64,000 bases of DNA. Origin: Bacteroidota bacterium (GTDB lineage: Bacteria > Bacteroidota > Ignavibacteria > UBA10030 > UBA8401). The stretch is taken from contig DATJPT010000006.1 in assembly GCA_035506275.1 (NCBI GenBank), forward strand, positions 77,019 to 141,018, read 5' to 3'. Shown here piece by piece: positions 9,834 to 19,776 of the stretch. Position numbers and translations under genes: made by a program. Numbering within the stretch: the first letter of the stretch is position 1; the number at the start of each line of letters is the position of its first letter. The notes beneath the pieces were generated by a model. It had not been told where the DNA came from. It saw nothing but the letters and a program-made list of their open reading frames with translations, and did no database searches.

Positions 9834-10586
9834 TTATGCTGATTGATGCAATCGCTTCTTTACCTCTTCAACGATCGCGTGAAATTCTTCTTCCGTAATC
9901 TCAATCTCCCGGGATGGCGTGACGGCTGCAACGGCCGAAGCATTTCTCCGGTAGGACGATTCAGCGATCCTAAGAAGTCTCGACACTTCGTCGGATGATA
10001 GCTCCTTCGCTCCCCCCAGCGCTCTTGCCGCAAATTCGATCTGGGCCATCTGCTCGACTTTCTCCATCTTGAAATATGCGTCCCAGAGGTCGTTTCCGTA
10101 GGTCACCACACCGTGGTTTGTCAGCAGAACGGCGTCCGCAGAGTTCACGTACGGGGCTATCGACTCTCCGACCTCCTCGGTCGACGGCGTCGCATAACGG
10201 GCGAGCGGAACGGCGCCGAGGCCGATGATGACCTCCGGAAACAACCGTTCCGACAACGGAATGCGTGCCGCGGCAAACGCCGTCGCGTATACAGGATGAC
10301 AATGAACGACGGCATTCACGTCCGGGCGGTGTTTATAGATGAATAGATGCATCGCCTTTTCGGACGACGGCGTTGCTTTGCCCGCAACGCGCTCGCCGTG
10401 CAGAGAGATCTCGACAAGATCGTCCGGCATGACGAATCCTTTGTTCAGGGATGACGGGGTGATCAGGATATTTCCGTTCGGCAGGCGTGCGCTGATGTTA
10501 CCGTCGGCCGCGGCAACAAACCCCTTCGCGTCAACGCGATGACACACCGCAACAAGTTCTTCGATGATCCGTCCGGCATTGAGCAT
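9834..10586 (-). CDS. Class II aldolase/adducin family protein (fuculose- or rhamnulose-phosphate aldolase-like)
   Basis: 250 aa. The family cleaves sugar 1-phosphates such as L-fuculose-1-phosphate into lactaldehyde and DHAP using a zinc ion. Zinc ligands are visible as HCH (His95, His97) and His158 in LLTNHGVV; Glu76 in PSSEKAMH is the expected general acid/base; GNISAR (29-34) and TPSSLNKG (43-50) bind the phosphate. Thirty C-terminal residues extend beyond the minimal fold. No kinase, isomerase or aldehyde dehydrogenase of a fucose/rhamnose pathway is adjacent, so the natural substrate is open; methylthioribulose-phosphate dehydratases are a related alternative. Confidence 0.85.
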   Translation of the reverse strand: MLNAGRIIEELVAVCHRVDAKGFVAAADGNISARLPNGNILITPSSLNKGFVMPDDLVEISLHGERVAGKATPSSEKAMHLFIYKHRPDVNAVVHCHPVYATAFAAARIPLSERLFPEVIIGLGAVPLARYATPSTEEVGESIAPYVNSADAVLLTNHGVVTYGNDLWDAYFKMEKVEQMAQIEFAARALGGAKELSSDEVSRLLRIAESSYRRNASAVAAVTPSREIEITEEEFHAIVEEVKKRLHQSA

Positions 10587-10627
10587 GTTACCGCTGTGAA
10601 AATCCTTCTTCCACTATGACGCCTGAA

Positions 10628-11545
10628 TTATTTGAATGCGCTCAAATTTGTTATCTGCGTTTTGAAGCTGTCCGAAGTCCTCACGCCGAGCGTTTCGTAA
10701 ATTTTCAGGGTCGCCTTGGATTTATTGAGCGTATAAAAATGGACGCCGCGAACATTGTGGTCGATAAGGTCACGGACCTGTTCAGTCGCCCAGTGAACGC
10801 CGACCTTCTCGACATAGTCGTCGTCTTCGGCGCGGGAGAGCGCTCTCAAGAGCTTCGCCGGGAAATGAACGCCGAGAGCAAGGTCGGCCATCCGGGCGAG
10901 CCCTTTCCGCGACGTCACCGGCATGATCCCGGCAATGATCGGAACGCGGACGCCGGCAAGATGAGCCCGTTCGCAGAAATCATAAAAGTCGTTGTTGTCG
11001 AAAAAAAGCTGCGTGCAGATGTAGTCGGCCCCCTGGTCGACCTTCATCTTGAGATACTCCATCTCCAGCAGCCTGTTGGGCGTGTCCGGATGCCCCTCGG
11101 TAAAGGCGGCGACGCCGATCCCGAGAGCGGGAAAATGCTTCTTGATGAACGCCACCAATTCTCCGGCGTGCGCAAATCCATTTTCGACAGGAACGAACTT
11201 CCCTTCCCCCTTCGGCGGATCGCCCCTGAGCGCCATGACGTTCTCGATTCCGCTGGCCTGGTACTTTGTTAGGATCTTCAGGGTCTCATCCTTCGTCGAA
11301 CCGACGCATGTAAGATGGGAAACGATCGTGAGGTTTGTTTCCTGCTGAAGTTTTACGACGAGTTCGTGAGTCAGCTGGCGCGTCGACCCGCCGGCGCCGT
11401 ACGTAACGCTGACATACGAAGGCTTCAGCGGGGTGAGATCTTTGATTGAGGAAAAGAGGCTCTTCGATGCCTCTTCGTTCTTTGGGGGAAAGAATTCGAA
11501 GCTCAGCGATGGGTGGTTTTCTTCCAGCACCTTCGAGATGTGCAT
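10628..11545 (-). CDS. metF: 5,10-methylenetetrahydrofolate reductase
   Basis: 305 aa, the normal size of bacterial MetF, an FAD TIM-barrel enzyme that makes 5-methyl-THF for methionine synthesis. Visible: SFEFFPPKNEE (with the catalytic Glu), YVSVTYGAGGSTR, HLTCVG, NVMALRGDPP, GVAAFTEGHPD, and CTQLFFDNNDFYDF, all standard MetF motifs. The start ATG at 11545 is preceded by a CGGAGT ribosome-binding site. Its own mRNA begins beyond a terminator hairpin at 11565-11594 that ends the upstream gene. The class II aldolase gene follows 41 bp later. Confidence 0.96.
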   Translation of the reverse strand: MHISKVLEENHPSLSFEFFPPKNEEASKSLFSSIKDLTPLKPSYVSVTYGAGGSTRQLTHELVVKLQQETNLTIVSHLTCVGSTKDETLKILTKYQASGIENVMALRGDPPKGEGKFVPVENGFAHAGELVAFIKKHFPALGIGVAAFTEGHPDTPNRLLEMEYLKMKVDQGADYICTQLFFDNNDFYDFCERAHLAGVRVPIIAGIMPVTSRKGLARMADLALGVHFPAKLLRALSRAEDDDYVEKVGVHWATEQVRDLIDHNVRGVHFYTLNKSKATLKIYETLGVRTSDSFKTQITNLSAFK

Positions 11546-11564
11546 TCACAGACTCCGATGGAGA

Positions 11565-11594
11565 ATAAAAAAATCCTGCCGCGGGGACAGGATT
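11565..11594 (-). terminator. Intrinsic terminator after the HNH-like gene
   Basis: Perfect 7-bp stem AATCCTG/CAGGATT (11572-11578 with 11588-11594) with a GC-rich loop, followed on the minus strand by a run of seven Ts. It sits about 70 bp after the stop of the HNH-like gene and just before metF. Confidence 0.75.
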
Positions 11595-11665
11595 ATTATA
11601 CTCAATAAGTTGCTATTTTTCAAGGAAGACTTTCGACCGCCGCCACGCCGCCCCCTTCTGTCCTT

Positions 11666-11989
11666 TCATTCCCCCAGGATTCCCTTTACCGTTTTCTCGG
11701 TGAGGATCAACTCATTCTCGAATTCCACCAATTGAATCAGATCGTAAATGAGGGGAGCAAAAGTCTTCTCGTGCATCATCACGGTGTCCAAATGCTTGCG
11801 GCACAGGGTGACGCCGTTTTGATAGCGTTCGCCGTTCTCCTCGTTCCTGCCGTTCTCCATGATGAACAAAATCTCGGGGGCGTTCACTGCGCCGCAGCCG
11901 GGCCACTGGCACCGCTGATGATCGCGCTCTAAAATATACGCACGGAGCAATTCGCTCTGGTTGGGGGTATGTGCGTTCGGAGGTGGCAT
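11666..11989 (-). CDS. Degenerate HNH-nuclease-like protein
   Basis: 107 aa from the ATG at 11989; an in-frame GTG at 12019 would add ten residues but lies inside the predicted promoter -10 region. The N-terminal half has an HNH/treble-clef frame: LLRAYILERDHQRCQWPGC with Cys27 and Cys32, then LCRKH with Cys63 and His66, which together can hold a structural zinc. The catalytic DH pair expected between them is absent; that segment reads ILFIMENGR. The C-terminal 40 residues are helical and unknown. It is therefore likely a zinc-stabilised nucleic-acid-binding or dead-nuclease protein. It is a single-gene transcription unit between its own promoter and terminator. Confidence 0.6.
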   Translation of the reverse strand: MPPPNAHTPNQSELLRAYILERDHQRCQWPGCGAVNAPEILFIMENGRNEENGERYQNGVTLCRKHLDTVMMHEKTFAPLIYDLIQLVEFENELILTEKTVKGILGE

Positions 11990-12019
11990 GGATTTCGGGT
12001 TCTCTCTAAATTCACGCAC

Positions 12020-12047
12020 AATGTATACTTTTTCTCTTCGGAGTCAA
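12020..12047 (-). promoter_or_regulatory. Predicted promoter of the HNH-like gene
   Basis: On the minus strand TTGACT (12047-12042) and TACATT (12025-12020) are spaced by 16 bp; the following bases are GTG. Predicted start of transcription near 12013 leaves a leader of about 24 nt with AGAGAG before the ATG at 11989. Confidence 0.4.
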
Positions 12048-12075
12048 GAGACACTGAGCACATTGCAGCTTTTTG

Positions 12076-13293
12076 TCATTCGTACCGCAATGCATCGATG
12101 GGGTTCAACATCGCCGCCTTTCGGGCTGGATAGAATCCAAAGAAGATGCCAACCCCGGCAGCAAACAGAAATGCAAGGCCCACCGAGGACGCGGCGACAA
12201 GCGTCGACCAGCCGGCGAGCTTGGAAATCAAATTCGACAACGCGACGCCCAGGATAACGCCGATAAGTCCTCCCGACATGCTCAGGACGACCGCTTCGAC
12301 GAGAAATTGAAGCAGGATATCCCGGCCGCGGGCGCCGATCGACATTCGAATGCCGATCTCGCGCGTCCGCTCGGTAACGGATACGAGCATGATATTCATG
12401 ATGCCGATGCCGCCGACGAGGAGCGAGATCGACGCGATAGAGGCAAGGAGCACGGTAAGGACCTTTGTCGTCGCCGACGCGGCATTGGCGATCTCGGTCT
12501 GGTTTCTGATCGTGAAATCGTTGTCCTCCCATGGCTGGATCTTATGACGCACCCTCAATAGGTCAGTCACCTGATTTTGCGCATCCTCCATTGCTGTCTC
12601 GCTGACCGCCGATACCATGATAATGCCAAGATAGGTCACTCCCATCATTTTCTTTTGGACCGTCGAATACGGTGCGACCACGATATCATCCTGATCCTGC
12701 CCCTGTGCCGATTGTCCTTTCGGCGATAAGACTCCGACGACCTTGAACGGCATGTTTTTTATCCGAATAATGGCGCCGATGGCATTCGAGCCCTTGAACA
12801 AATTATCCACGACCGTCTGGCCGAGCACGCACACTTTGGTCGCGCTCCGGACATCGGCGTCCGTGAACGGGACACCGCTCGATAAGGGCCAGCTCCGGAT
12901 CTCGAAATAATCCGGGTTCGAGCCGGTGATGCGCGTTCCCCAATTCTGCTCGCCGTAAACCAACTGTCCCGATGTCATGATGACCGGCGAGGCCATCCCG
13001 ACCGAAGGACATTGAGTTTGAATTGCCGCAAGGTCGTCTGCATTCAGCGTCGTGACCGAGCCGGTGCCGCTTCTCACTCCCCCCTGGTTCAACGAGCCCG
13101 GGAAAATAAGAAGGACGTTCGTGCCGAGGGAAGCGATCTGCTGCTGGATGCTCACCTGAGCTCCCGTGCCGACGGCCATCGTAGCAATGACCGCGCCGAC
13201 ACCGATGATGATGCCGAGCATCGTAAGAAACGAGCGCATCTTATTCCGTCCGAGCGATCGTGTCGACACTTTCATAATATTCAGAAAATTCAT
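12076..13293 (-). CDS. MacB-type ABC transporter permease (FtsX-like)
   Basis: 405 aa. Typical MacB membrane half: first membrane helix in [28 protein letters not shown] (about 18-45), a large periplasmic domain (about 46-280), then three helices at about 285-310, 335-360 and 370-392 with the family signature [20 protein letters not shown] and [14 protein letters not shown]. The end sequence [18 protein letters not shown] is the FtsX-family terminus. The ATG overlaps the ATPase stop by four bases, so both are translated as a pair. With the adaptor upstream it forms a MacAB-like tripartite exporter for macrolides, lipoproteins or peptides; no TolC gene is in the window. Confidence 0.93.
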   Translation of the reverse strand: MNFLNIMKVSTRSLGRNKMRSFLTMLGIIIGVGAVIATMAVGTGAQVSIQQQIASLGTNVLLIFPGSLNQGGVRSGTGSVTTLNADDLAAIQTQCPSVGMASPVIMTSGQLVYGEQNWGTRITGSNPDYFEIRSWPLSSGVPFTDADVRSATKVCVLGQTVVDNLFKGSNAIGAIIRIKNMPFKVVGVLSPKGQSAQGQDQDDIVVAPYSTVQKKMMGVTYLGIIMVSAVSETAMEDAQNQVTDLLRVRHKIQPWEDNDFTIRNQTEIANAASATTKVLTVLLASIASISLLVGGIGIMNIMLVSVTERTREIGIRMSIGARGRDILLQFLVEAVVLSMSGGLIGVILGVALSNLISKLAGWSTLVAASSVGLAFLFAAGVGIFFGFYPARKAAMLNPIDALRYE

Positions 13294-14057
13294 GCGGCTT
13301 GCTCCCCTTCCTCATCGATGCCGACCGGCATCAATTTCAGCTGTTCTTCGGCGACCCTCCGGCTTCCGACCGAAAAATCCTTTTTCACTTTACCGTCCTT
13401 GAACACGACATTCCGCTTCGCAAATTCCGCGATGTCCATTTCATGCGTGACGAGCATGATAGTAATTCCCTTGTCGTTGAGGTGCTGGAAAATTTCCATC
13501 ACCTCGACGCTTGTCCTGCTGTCGAGGTTGCCCGTCGGTTCGTCGGCAAGGATGATCGACGGGTCGTTGACGAGCGCGCGGGCGATCGCAACGCGCTGCT
13601 GCTGCCCGCCGGAGAGCTGGTTCGGCATGTGGTGCCAACGGTCCTCGAGCCCGACAATGCGGAGCGACTCCATCGCTTTCTCACGCCGGGCCTTATTCGA
13701 CAGCGAGCGGTAGAACATGGGGAGCTCGACATTTTCCAGCGCCGAGGTACGGGACAGCAGGTTGAATCCCTGAAAGACAAACCCTATTTTCTCATTGCGG
13801 ATACGGGCGAGGCTGTCCCTGTTCAGTTTGCTGACATTGACATTGTCGAGAAGGTATTCACCTTTGGTGGGAACGTCGAGACATCCCATAATATTCATGA
13901 ACGTCGATTTGCCGGACCCCGAGGCCCCCATGATCGCCACGAACTCGCCGCGATCGACATCGAGCGTGACCCCGCGGAGCGCATGAACCTCGACGTCGCC
14001 CATCTCGTAGGTCTTGATAATGTGACTAACGTGAATGAGAGAATTATTCTCTGGCAT
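13290..14057 (-). CDS. MacB-type ABC transporter ATP-binding protein
   Basis: 255 aa from the ATG at 14057, which lies one base after the adaptor stop; the frame is open further upstream but that part overlaps the adaptor gene. Walker [10 protein letters not shown] (44-52), Q-loop FVFQGFNLL, signature LSGGQQQR (148-155), Walker B IILADEP (168-174) and switch VTHEMD are intact. It energises the permease encoded by the overlapping next gene. In E. coli MacB these two halves are fused; here they are split, as in LolD/LolC-like systems. The short C-terminal extension after the switch is unremarkable. Confidence 0.94.
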   Translation of the reverse strand: MPENNSLIHVSHIIKTYEMGDVEVHALRGVTLDVDRGEFVAIMGASGSGKSTFMNIMGCLDVPTKGEYLLDNVNVSKLNRDSLARIRNEKIGFVFQGFNLLSRTSALENVELPMFYRSLSNKARREKAMESLRIVGLEDRWHHMPNQLSGGQQQRVAIARALVNDPSIILADEPTGNLDSRTSVEVMEIFQHLNDKGITIMLVTHEMDIAEFAKRNVVFKDGKVKKDFSVGSRRVAEEQLKLMPVGIDEEGEQAA

Positions 14058-14058
14058 G

Positions 14059-15297
14059 TTAAAATCTCCGCATTCCGCCGCCACCGCTGAAGGGTGTTGC
14101 CGACGCACTCGGACGCTGTGACATCGAACCCACAATGACCTCCTGCCCCTCTTCCACTTTGCCGAACATGATCTCGGTAAAGGTTCCGTCCGCGATTCCA
14201 GGACGGACAAAAATAGGGATGAGTTTTTTGTTCTTGCCCATCACCCAGAGTTTTGACGGGCGCCCGCCTTGTCCCTGTCCCGGAGCTCCGCCTCCCTGCA
14301 TCTGGGCAAATTGCTTTCTCCGTTCAGCACGCGCTGAATCATCTGCGGCGCTCGCTGTATCCTTCCGCGTCTCGATCTGGTCGGCCTGGGGTTGAAAACG
14401 AAAAGCGATCGTAGGGATCTTCAGCACGTTTTCCTTCTTTGTCACAAGAATAGTTGCGGTCGCCGTCATCCCGGGCATAAGCTTCAGATCGGGATTCGGA
14501 ACATCGATGACGACGGTATACGTGATGACGTTCTGAACCGTCACCGGCGCGAGGCGGATCTGCGTGACCGTTCCGTGAAACGTTTGTTCGGGATAGGCAT
14601 CGACGGTGAATAAAACCTCCTGTCCGTTTTGGACTCTGCCGATATCGGCTTCATCGACCGAGGCCTGCACCTGCATTTTAGTAAGGTCGTTCGCGATGCT
14701 GAAAAGCGTCGGCGTGGAGAAACTCGCCGCGACGGTTTGTCCGACATCCACGGCTCGGGATAGCACGACACCGTCGATCGGCGACGTGATCGTCGCATAC
14801 TTTAGATTGATGATGGCGCGGTCAAGCGCCGACTGGGCTGATTTCTGTGCGGCAACATTCGACTCGTATGTCGTGATGGCTGCATCATAATCTGCCTGCG
14901 CCGCAAGTCCTTTCGCCAGAAGTTCTTTCTCACGAAGATAGATCCGTTTTGAATCATCGGTCTGGGCTTTTGCCCTTTCCAAACTTGCCTGAGCGTCTTC
15001 GACGGCCGATTGTAGGAAGGTCGGATCGATCTGTGCGATCACCTGACCTCTTTTGACTCTGCTGTTGAAGTCGACATACAGTTTCGAGATGACGCCGGAG
15101 ACCTGGGTTCCGACCGCAACAGTCGTGTCAGCGCTCACCGTTCCGGTCGCGGTCACGACCACTTGAATGTCGCCGCGCGTGATTTTTTCCGTTCTATACA
15201 GTACGTCGGGAGCCGATCCGTTGGAAAAGTAGAAAAATCCTCCCGCGCCGATGACGGCGACCGAGAGAATAGCGACAAGAATGACTCTGTTTTTCAT
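14059..15297 (-). CDS. MacA/HlyD-type periplasmic adaptor (efflux membrane fusion protein)
   Basis: 412 aa. An uncleaved signal anchor (VILVAILSVAVIGAGGFFYF, about 4-23) is followed by a split lipoyl domain (VVVTATGTVSADTTVAVGTQVSG ... KRGQVIAQIDP, second half YATITSPIDGVVLSRAVDVGQTVA), an alpha-hairpin with coiled-coil character (about 95-165), then beta-barrel and membrane-proximal domains. A Gln/Gly-rich insert (near residues 340-360) and a Gly-rich C-terminus are present. It is the first gene of the adaptor-ATPase-permease operon and would link the pump to an outer-membrane channel. Confidence 0.93.
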   Translation of the reverse strand: MKNRVILVAILSVAVIGAGGFFYFSNGSAPDVLYRTEKITRGDIQVVVTATGTVSADTTVAVGTQVSGVISKLYVDFNSRVKRGQVIAQIDPTFLQSAVEDAQASLERAKAQTDDSKRIYLREKELLAKGLAAQADYDAAITTYESNVAAQKSAQSALDRAIINLKYATITSPIDGVVLSRAVDVGQTVAASFSTPTLFSIANDLTKMQVQASVDEADIGRVQNGQEVLFTVDAYPEQTFHGTVTQIRLAPVTVQNVITYTVVIDVPNPDLKLMPGMTATATILVTKKENVLKIPTIAFRFQPQADQIETRKDTASAADDSARAERRKQFAQMQGGGAPGQGQGGRPSKLWVMGKNKKLIPIFVRPGIADGTFTEIMFGKVEEGQEVIVGSMSQRPSASATPFSGGGGMRRF

Positions 15298-15399
15298 TGT
15301 ACTCCACTAAGGTATTTTATTGTCCTCAAGTCTGGATATGTTGGACACACAACCGGTTACGAGGTTTAACACGCCGTTCCGCTTCCTTCCTTCGCCCCA

Positions 15400-15436
15400 A
15401 AAAGAAACTGCGGTACAAAATACAACTTGTACCGCA
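15400..15436 (-). terminator. Intrinsic terminator after the malic enzyme gene
   Basis: Perfect 10-bp inverted repeat TGCGGTACAA (15409-15418) and TTGTACCGCA (15427-15436) with an 8-nt loop, followed on the minus strand by TTTCTTTTT. It starts about 20 bp after the malic enzyme stop codon. Confidence 0.8.
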
Positions 15437-15457
15437 ATTTTCAAAAAGGCGCCGGCA

Positions 15458-17710
15458 TTATTTCTCATGCTGGGATGCAAACACGGCCATCGCCGTAATG
15501 TTGACGATGTCGTTCACTTCGACTCCCGGCGTGAGGAGATAGACCGGTTTGCGGATGCCGATCAAGATAGGACCGATCGCCGACGCACCGCCGAGGCGCG
15601 ACAGCAGCTTGTAGGCGATGTTCGCGGAGGTCAGGTCGGGGCAGATGAGGATATTTGCCGGCTCTTTGAGCGCGCTGAACGGATACAGCTCGTTCAGCAT
15701 CTCGGAACTCATCGCCGTATCCGCCATCATCTCGCCGTCGACGATGAGATTCGGGGCGCGCTGCTTTAAGATCTCCGTTGCCTTGCGCACTTTCTCTGTC
15801 AACGGATGCTGCGTGCTTCCAAAGTTGCTGAACGACAGCATCGCGACCCGCGGCACAATGTCCAGCCGTTTCACTCTCTCCGCTGTCAACAGGGCGATCT
15901 CTGCCAGGTCTTCCGCCGTCGGCTCGATGTTCACTGTCGCGTCGGCGATGAAGATGGTCTGATTCTTGAAGACCATCATATACAAACCAGCAATCCGCCG
16001 CACGCCGTCCTTCGTCCCGATTATTTGGAGCGCCGGGCGAACCGTATCCGGATAATGCTGCGTGAGGCCGGAGATCAACCCGTCCGCGTCGCCGTTCTTT
16101 ACCATCATCATGCCGAAAACGTTGTTGGTCCTCATGTGCCGTTCGGCAACGTCTCTCGTCGTTCCTTTCCGTTTCCGGAGCTCAAAATATTGAGAGACGT
16201 ACTCGTCGAACTTCGTCGTTTTCTTCGGGTTGACCACTTCGACGTCCCCGAGGTCCAATCCCAGCTCCGAGATCTTTTCGCCGATCACCGTCCGGCTGCC
16301 GAGAAGTATCGGCCTGGCGATCTTTTCCTCTATAATGATATTCGCCGCCCGAAGGATCTTCTCCTCCTGTCCTTCCGGGAAGACGATCCGTTTCGGGTCT
16401 TTCTGCGCCCGATGAATGAAGAACCGCATGATCTCACGCGTCTTCCCCAGCCGCGCTTCCAGGCTGTCCTTGTACGCTTCGATGTCGGCGATGGGGGTCC
16501 GCGCAACTCCGGTCTTCATCGCAGCTTCCGCGACGGCGACAGTTTCCCACAAGAGAACGCGCGGGTCGAACGGCTTCGGAATAATGTACTCTCGTCCGAA
16601 CTCGATCCGCTTCCCGCCGTACGCCCTGATCACCGAATCGGGGACGTCCTCTTTTGCCAGCTTTGCCAGCGCGTGGGACGCGGCGATCTTCATTTCATCG
16701 TTGATGGCAGTCGCACGGACGTCGAGAGCCCCGCGGAAGATGAACGGAAATCCGAGCACATTGTTCACCTGGTTCGGATAGTCGGAGCGTCCCGTAGCCA
16801 TGATAATGTCGTCGCGCGCGCTTACGGCGTCTTCGTACGCAATTTCCGGGTCCGGGTTCGCCATCGCGAAGACGATCGGGTTGTCGGCCATCGACTTCAC
16901 CATTTCCTTCGTGACGATTCCTTTTGCCGATACGCCGCAGAACACGTCGGCCCCTTTCATCGCTTCGGCGAAGGTGCGCGCCTTCGTTTCGGCCGCAAAA
17001 TATTCCTTATACTTGTTCATCCCTTCCGTCCGCCCCTTAAAGAGCACGCCTTTCGTGTCGACGAACAGAATATTTTCGTGCCGCACGCCAAGGCTTTCGT
17101 ACAACCGGGCACAGGCCATCCCCGCCGCCCCGGCACCGCTGAAGACAACCTTTACTTCGCTGATCTTTTTCCCGACGACCTCCAGCGCGTTGACGAGTGC
17201 TGCCCCGCTGATGATCGCCGTCCCGTGCTGGTCGTCGTGAAAGACGGGAATGTTCATCACTTTTTTCAGCTCCTCTTCGATGTAGAAGCATTCAGGAGCC
17301 TTGATGTCCTCGAGGTTGATTCCGCCGAAGGTCGGTTCGAGCATTTGAACCGCTTTAATAATATCGTCCGGATTGTGGGAATTCAATTCGATGTCGAAGA
17401 CATCGATATCGGCGAACCGTTTGAAGAGCACTCCCTTCCCCTCCATCACCGGTTTACCGGCGAGGGGGCCGATATCGCCGAGGCCGAGTACGGCGGTGCC
17501 GTTGGAAACGACGGCAACGAGATTTCCTTTTGCCGTGTAAAGATACGCATCATCGGGATTGGCCGCGATGTCGCGGCACGGTTCGGCAACGCCGGGAGTA
17601 TACGCGAGCGACAGATCCCGCTGCGTTGCGCACGGCTTCGTCGAAACAACTTCGATCTTTCCCCTTCGTCCTTGAGAATGAAAATCTAGAGCGTCTTGTT
17701 TTCGTATCAT
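15458..17710 (-). CDS. maeB: NADP-dependent malic enzyme fused to a phosphotransacetylase-like domain
   Basis: 750 aa, the standard MaeB architecture. Residues about 1-430 are malic enzyme (oxidative decarboxylation of malate to pyruvate): [16 protein letters not shown], the NAD(P)-site [16 protein letters not shown], and [10 protein letters not shown]. Residues about 435-750 form a PTA_PTB domain ([27 protein letters not shown]). In MaeB the PTA-like domain usually has no transacetylase activity and instead senses acetyl-CoA. The ATG at 17710 is preceded by a strong AAGGAGG site 8 nt upstream. Own terminator downstream. The enzyme would supply NADPH and pyruvate. Confidence 0.95.
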   Translation of the reverse strand: MIRKQDALDFHSQGRRGKIEVVSTKPCATQRDLSLAYTPGVAEPCRDIAANPDDAYLYTAKGNLVAVVSNGTAVLGLGDIGPLAGKPVMEGKGVLFKRFADIDVFDIELNSHNPDDIIKAVQMLEPTFGGINLEDIKAPECFYIEEELKKVMNIPVFHDDQHGTAIISGAALVNALEVVGKKISEVKVVFSGAGAAGMACARLYESLGVRHENILFVDTKGVLFKGRTEGMNKYKEYFAAETKARTFAEAMKGADVFCGVSAKGIVTKEMVKSMADNPIVFAMANPDPEIAYEDAVSARDDIIMATGRSDYPNQVNNVLGFPFIFRGALDVRATAINDEMKIAASHALAKLAKEDVPDSVIRAYGGKRIEFGREYIIPKPFDPRVLLWETVAVAEAAMKTGVARTPIADIEAYKDSLEARLGKTREIMRFFIHRAQKDPKRIVFPEGQEEKILRAANIIIEEKIARPILLGSRTVIGEKISELGLDLGDVEVVNPKKTTKFDEYVSQYFELRKRKGTTRDVAERHMRTNNVFGMMMVKNGDADGLISGLTQHYPDTVRPALQIIGTKDGVRRIAGLYMMVFKNQTIFIADATVNIEPTAEDLAEIALLTAERVKRLDIVPRVAMLSFSNFGSTQHPLTEKVRKATEILKQRAPNLIVDGEMMADTAMSSEMLNELYPFSALKEPANILICPDLTSANIAYKLLSRLGGASAIGPILIGIRKPVYLLTPGVEVNDIVNITAMAVFASQHEK

Positions 17711-17774
17711 GGTAATACCTCCTTAACAACATAGAACAGAGTTTCCGGGTAAGTGAACCTTGAGTCGCTGGGAC

Positions 17775-18431
17775 CTATAACGGAATGCGCAGACTCGCGC
17801 GCATTTCGGCCGTCGGCTGGAGATTCGGGCTGACTTCAAAATTATAGAGGCTCGCATCGACATATGCGTCGAGCAAGTTGATGATATATTCGATCGCGAG
17901 GTACCAACCGAATGTGTCGCGCTGCTTGTGGTAAAAATCGCGCAGCTGCATGACGTTCGGATCGCCCGCAGGGCTGGTTGAATCGACCGTGGCCAGATAT
18001 GCGGTGCGATACTGTTTGTATAACTTGTTCTGTTGATTGTACACTGAAATAAAATAATATCCAACCCCCCAAATGATCGGCGCCTTCCAGTATGAGCCGT
18101 TGTAGATCTGTCCCGCCCCCGGCGCGACCATCGAAGCAAGGAGGGCCACCGTCGTGGATTTCCCCGGGCGCCGCACTGTGTCGGTGCTGAATCCGAGCTT
18201 GGCGACGGCAGAATCCTCGTTAAAGACGTGGACGACCGTATCCGAGAGGAAGGCAATCCGCAGAGGGGTTGCGATCGGTTGTTCATAACGAGGAGAGACC
18301 TGTGCCATTCCGGCGGGGACGGAAGAAAGCGAGAGGAGAGCAAAAAAAACGAGCGGTCTCAAAAAGAATCCCGATCCATAGAAATGAGTGGGAAAAGGCA
18401 GGACCTTTTCTGTCCTTTGATCGATGGTCAA
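17775..18431 (-). CDS. DUF5683 membrane-associated protein
   Basis: 218 aa from a TTG at 18431 that overlaps the RidA stop (TTGA), so translation is probably coupled. A hydrophobic segment around residues 25-43 reads as a signal sequence. The DUF5683 core follows: [17 protein letters not shown] pattern (about 95-115), a second membrane stretch [17 protein letters not shown], and [15 protein letters not shown] near the end. The family is common in Bacteroidota and has no known biochemical role; an envelope location is likely. The start codon is uncertain, because the first 20 residues are not conserved in character. Confidence 0.75.
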   Translation of the reverse strand: MTIDQRTEKVLPFPTHFYGSGFFLRPLVFFALLSLSSVPAGMAQVSPRYEQPIATPLRIAFLSDTVVHVFNEDSAVAKLGFSTDTVRRPGKSTTVALLASMVAPGAGQIYNGSYWKAPIIWGVGYYFISVYNQQNKLYKQYRTAYLATVDSTSPAGDPNVMQLRDFYHKQRDTFGWYLAIEYIINLLDAYVDASLYNFEVSPNLQPTAEMRASLRIPL

Positions 18432-18811
18432 TAGATCGCCGCGATCACTTCAATTTCCACCGCGACGTCTTTCGGCAGGCGGGCGACCTCAACGGTACTT
18501 CGGGCCGGAGAAGCATCGCCAAAATATTTTCCATAGACCTCGTTCATTGCAGCAAAGTCGTTCATGTTCTTCAGGAAGACCGTCGTCTTTACGACATGAG
18601 CAAAATCGGAGTGGCTGGCGGTAAGAATCGCTCTGATATTTTCGCAGACCTGTTTTGTCTGCTCGGCAACTGTCGTGCCGACAATGCTCCCGGTTTTCGG
18701 GTCGATGGCGATTTGCCCTGCTGTGAACAGCAACTGTCCCTGCACCGCGACTGCCTGATTGTACGGTCCGATCGGCGCCGGTGCATTTTCAGTTTTGATG
18801 ATCGTTTTCAT
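18428..18811 (-). CDS. ridA: RidA family enamine/imine deaminase
   Basis: 127 aa from the ATG at 18811; GTGAGGAC just upstream serves as ribosome-binding site, which favours this start over a GTG three codons earlier. RidA hydrolyses reactive 2-aminoacrylate-type enamines released by PLP enzymes. Visible: [13 protein letters not shown] (with substrate-binding Tyr), [15 protein letters not shown], and the conserved Arg/Glu stretch [24 protein letters not shown] at the C-terminus holding the active-site Arg and Glu. It lies downstream of parB on the same strand. Confidence 0.93.
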   Translation of the reverse strand: MKTIIKTENAPAPIGPYNQAVAVQGQLLFTAGQIAIDPKTGSIVGTTVAEQTKQVCENIRAILTASHSDFAHVVKTTVFLKNMNDFAAMNEVYGKYFGDASPARSTVEVARLPKDVAVEIEVIAAIY

Positions 18812-18849
18812 TGTCCTCACCCGTCTGTGATGATGCTGACCCTGCCGCG

Positions 18850-19761
18850 TTATTGCTCCAACAGTTCCAACAGCCGGTCCAGATCGCCGGCATTGTAGTA
18901 TTCGATGACGATCTCTCCGCCGCCGGCCGGCTGCTTGCGAATCGTCACTTTGGTCCCGAATCTCTGGCGCAGGCGCGTCTCCACGCTCTGGAATCCGGCA
19001 TCCGTTCGTCCCGCCGGTGCGTGGGGCTTCTTCACAGGTTTCTTTCCCAGATCCCTCACCAGCGATTCAACATTGCGAACAGACAAGCCTTGTTTGAGAA
19101 TTCTGTCGTGCATCCGCAGCTGAATTTTCTCTTCCGGGATCGCGATGAGGGCCCGCGCATGTCCCATCGAAATCTCGTCGTTCCGGAGCGAAGCTTTGAT
19201 CTTCTCCGGCAGTTTCAAAAGCCGAAGAAAGTTCGTGACCGTCGTTCGGTCTTTTCCGATCTTCTGGGCAACTTCTTCCTGCGTCAGCCGGCATTCGTCG
19301 ATAAGCCGCTGGTAAGAGACCGCGACCTCGAGGGGATTCAAATGCTCGCGCTGCAGATTTTCCACCAGCGCAAGCTCCAGCATCTCTTCATCCGACGAGA
19401 CTTTGATGACGTATGCCGGAATCAATTTCAATCCGGCCTCCTGCGATGCGCGCACCCGGCGTTCGCCGGAGATCAGTTCGTAGAACCCGTCGGCTGCGCG
19501 GCGCACCGTGACAGGCTGGATCACTCCCTTCTCCATGATCGAGCGTTTCAGCTCATCCAGCGATTGCGAGTCGAAATTTTGCCGCGGTTGGTACGGGTTG
19601 GGGCGGATCTTCGGGAGTTCGACGGCAACGATGACGTTATCGAGGCCATCGTCCCGCGGGAGAGCGGATGGAGAAATCGGCTCTTCGCGAAGCGGGGCAC
19701 GCGGAATGAGCGCGCTGAGGCCTTTGCCCAACACAGATTTCGTTTTGTGACTATCGGCCAT
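18850..19761 (-). CDS. parB: Chromosome partitioning protein ParB (CTP-dependent clamp)
   Basis: 303 aa. ParB binds parS, hydrolyses CTP and spreads to form the partition complex. Visible: an N-terminal ParA-activating peptide ([16 protein letters not shown]), motif [11 protein letters not shown], the CTP-binding [13 protein letters not shown] box and [17 protein letters not shown], then helix-turn-helix [28 protein letters not shown], and a C-terminal dimerisation segment ending DRLLELLEQ. It follows parA by 15 bp. I saw no obvious parS palindrome within the window. Confidence 0.96.
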   Translation of the reverse strand: MADSHKTKSVLGKGLSALIPRAPLREEPISPSALPRDDGLDNVIVAVELPKIRPNPYQPRQNFDSQSLDELKRSIMEKGVIQPVTVRRAADGFYELISGERRVRASQEAGLKLIPAYVIKVSSDEEMLELALVENLQREHLNPLEVAVSYQRLIDECRLTQEEVAQKIGKDRTTVTNFLRLLKLPEKIKASLRNDEISMGHARALIAIPEEKIQLRMHDRILKQGLSVRNVESLVRDLGKKPVKKPHAPAGRTDAGFQSVETRLRQRFGTKVTIRKQPAGGGEIVIEYYNAGDLDRLLELLEQ

Positions 19762-19776
19762 GGCGCAAGGGAGAGA

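Noticed and set aside
9834..10586. The class II aldolase as signature enzyme of the BMC vertex genes
   Set aside because: It lies 14 kb away in a separate group next to ddl and metF; nothing in the sequence links the two.
15806..17689. A 627-codon open frame on the plus strand opposite the malic enzyme gene
   Set aside because: It is an antisense shadow: the translation is Arg/Asp/His-rich with no family pattern, while the minus strand encodes a complete MaeB.
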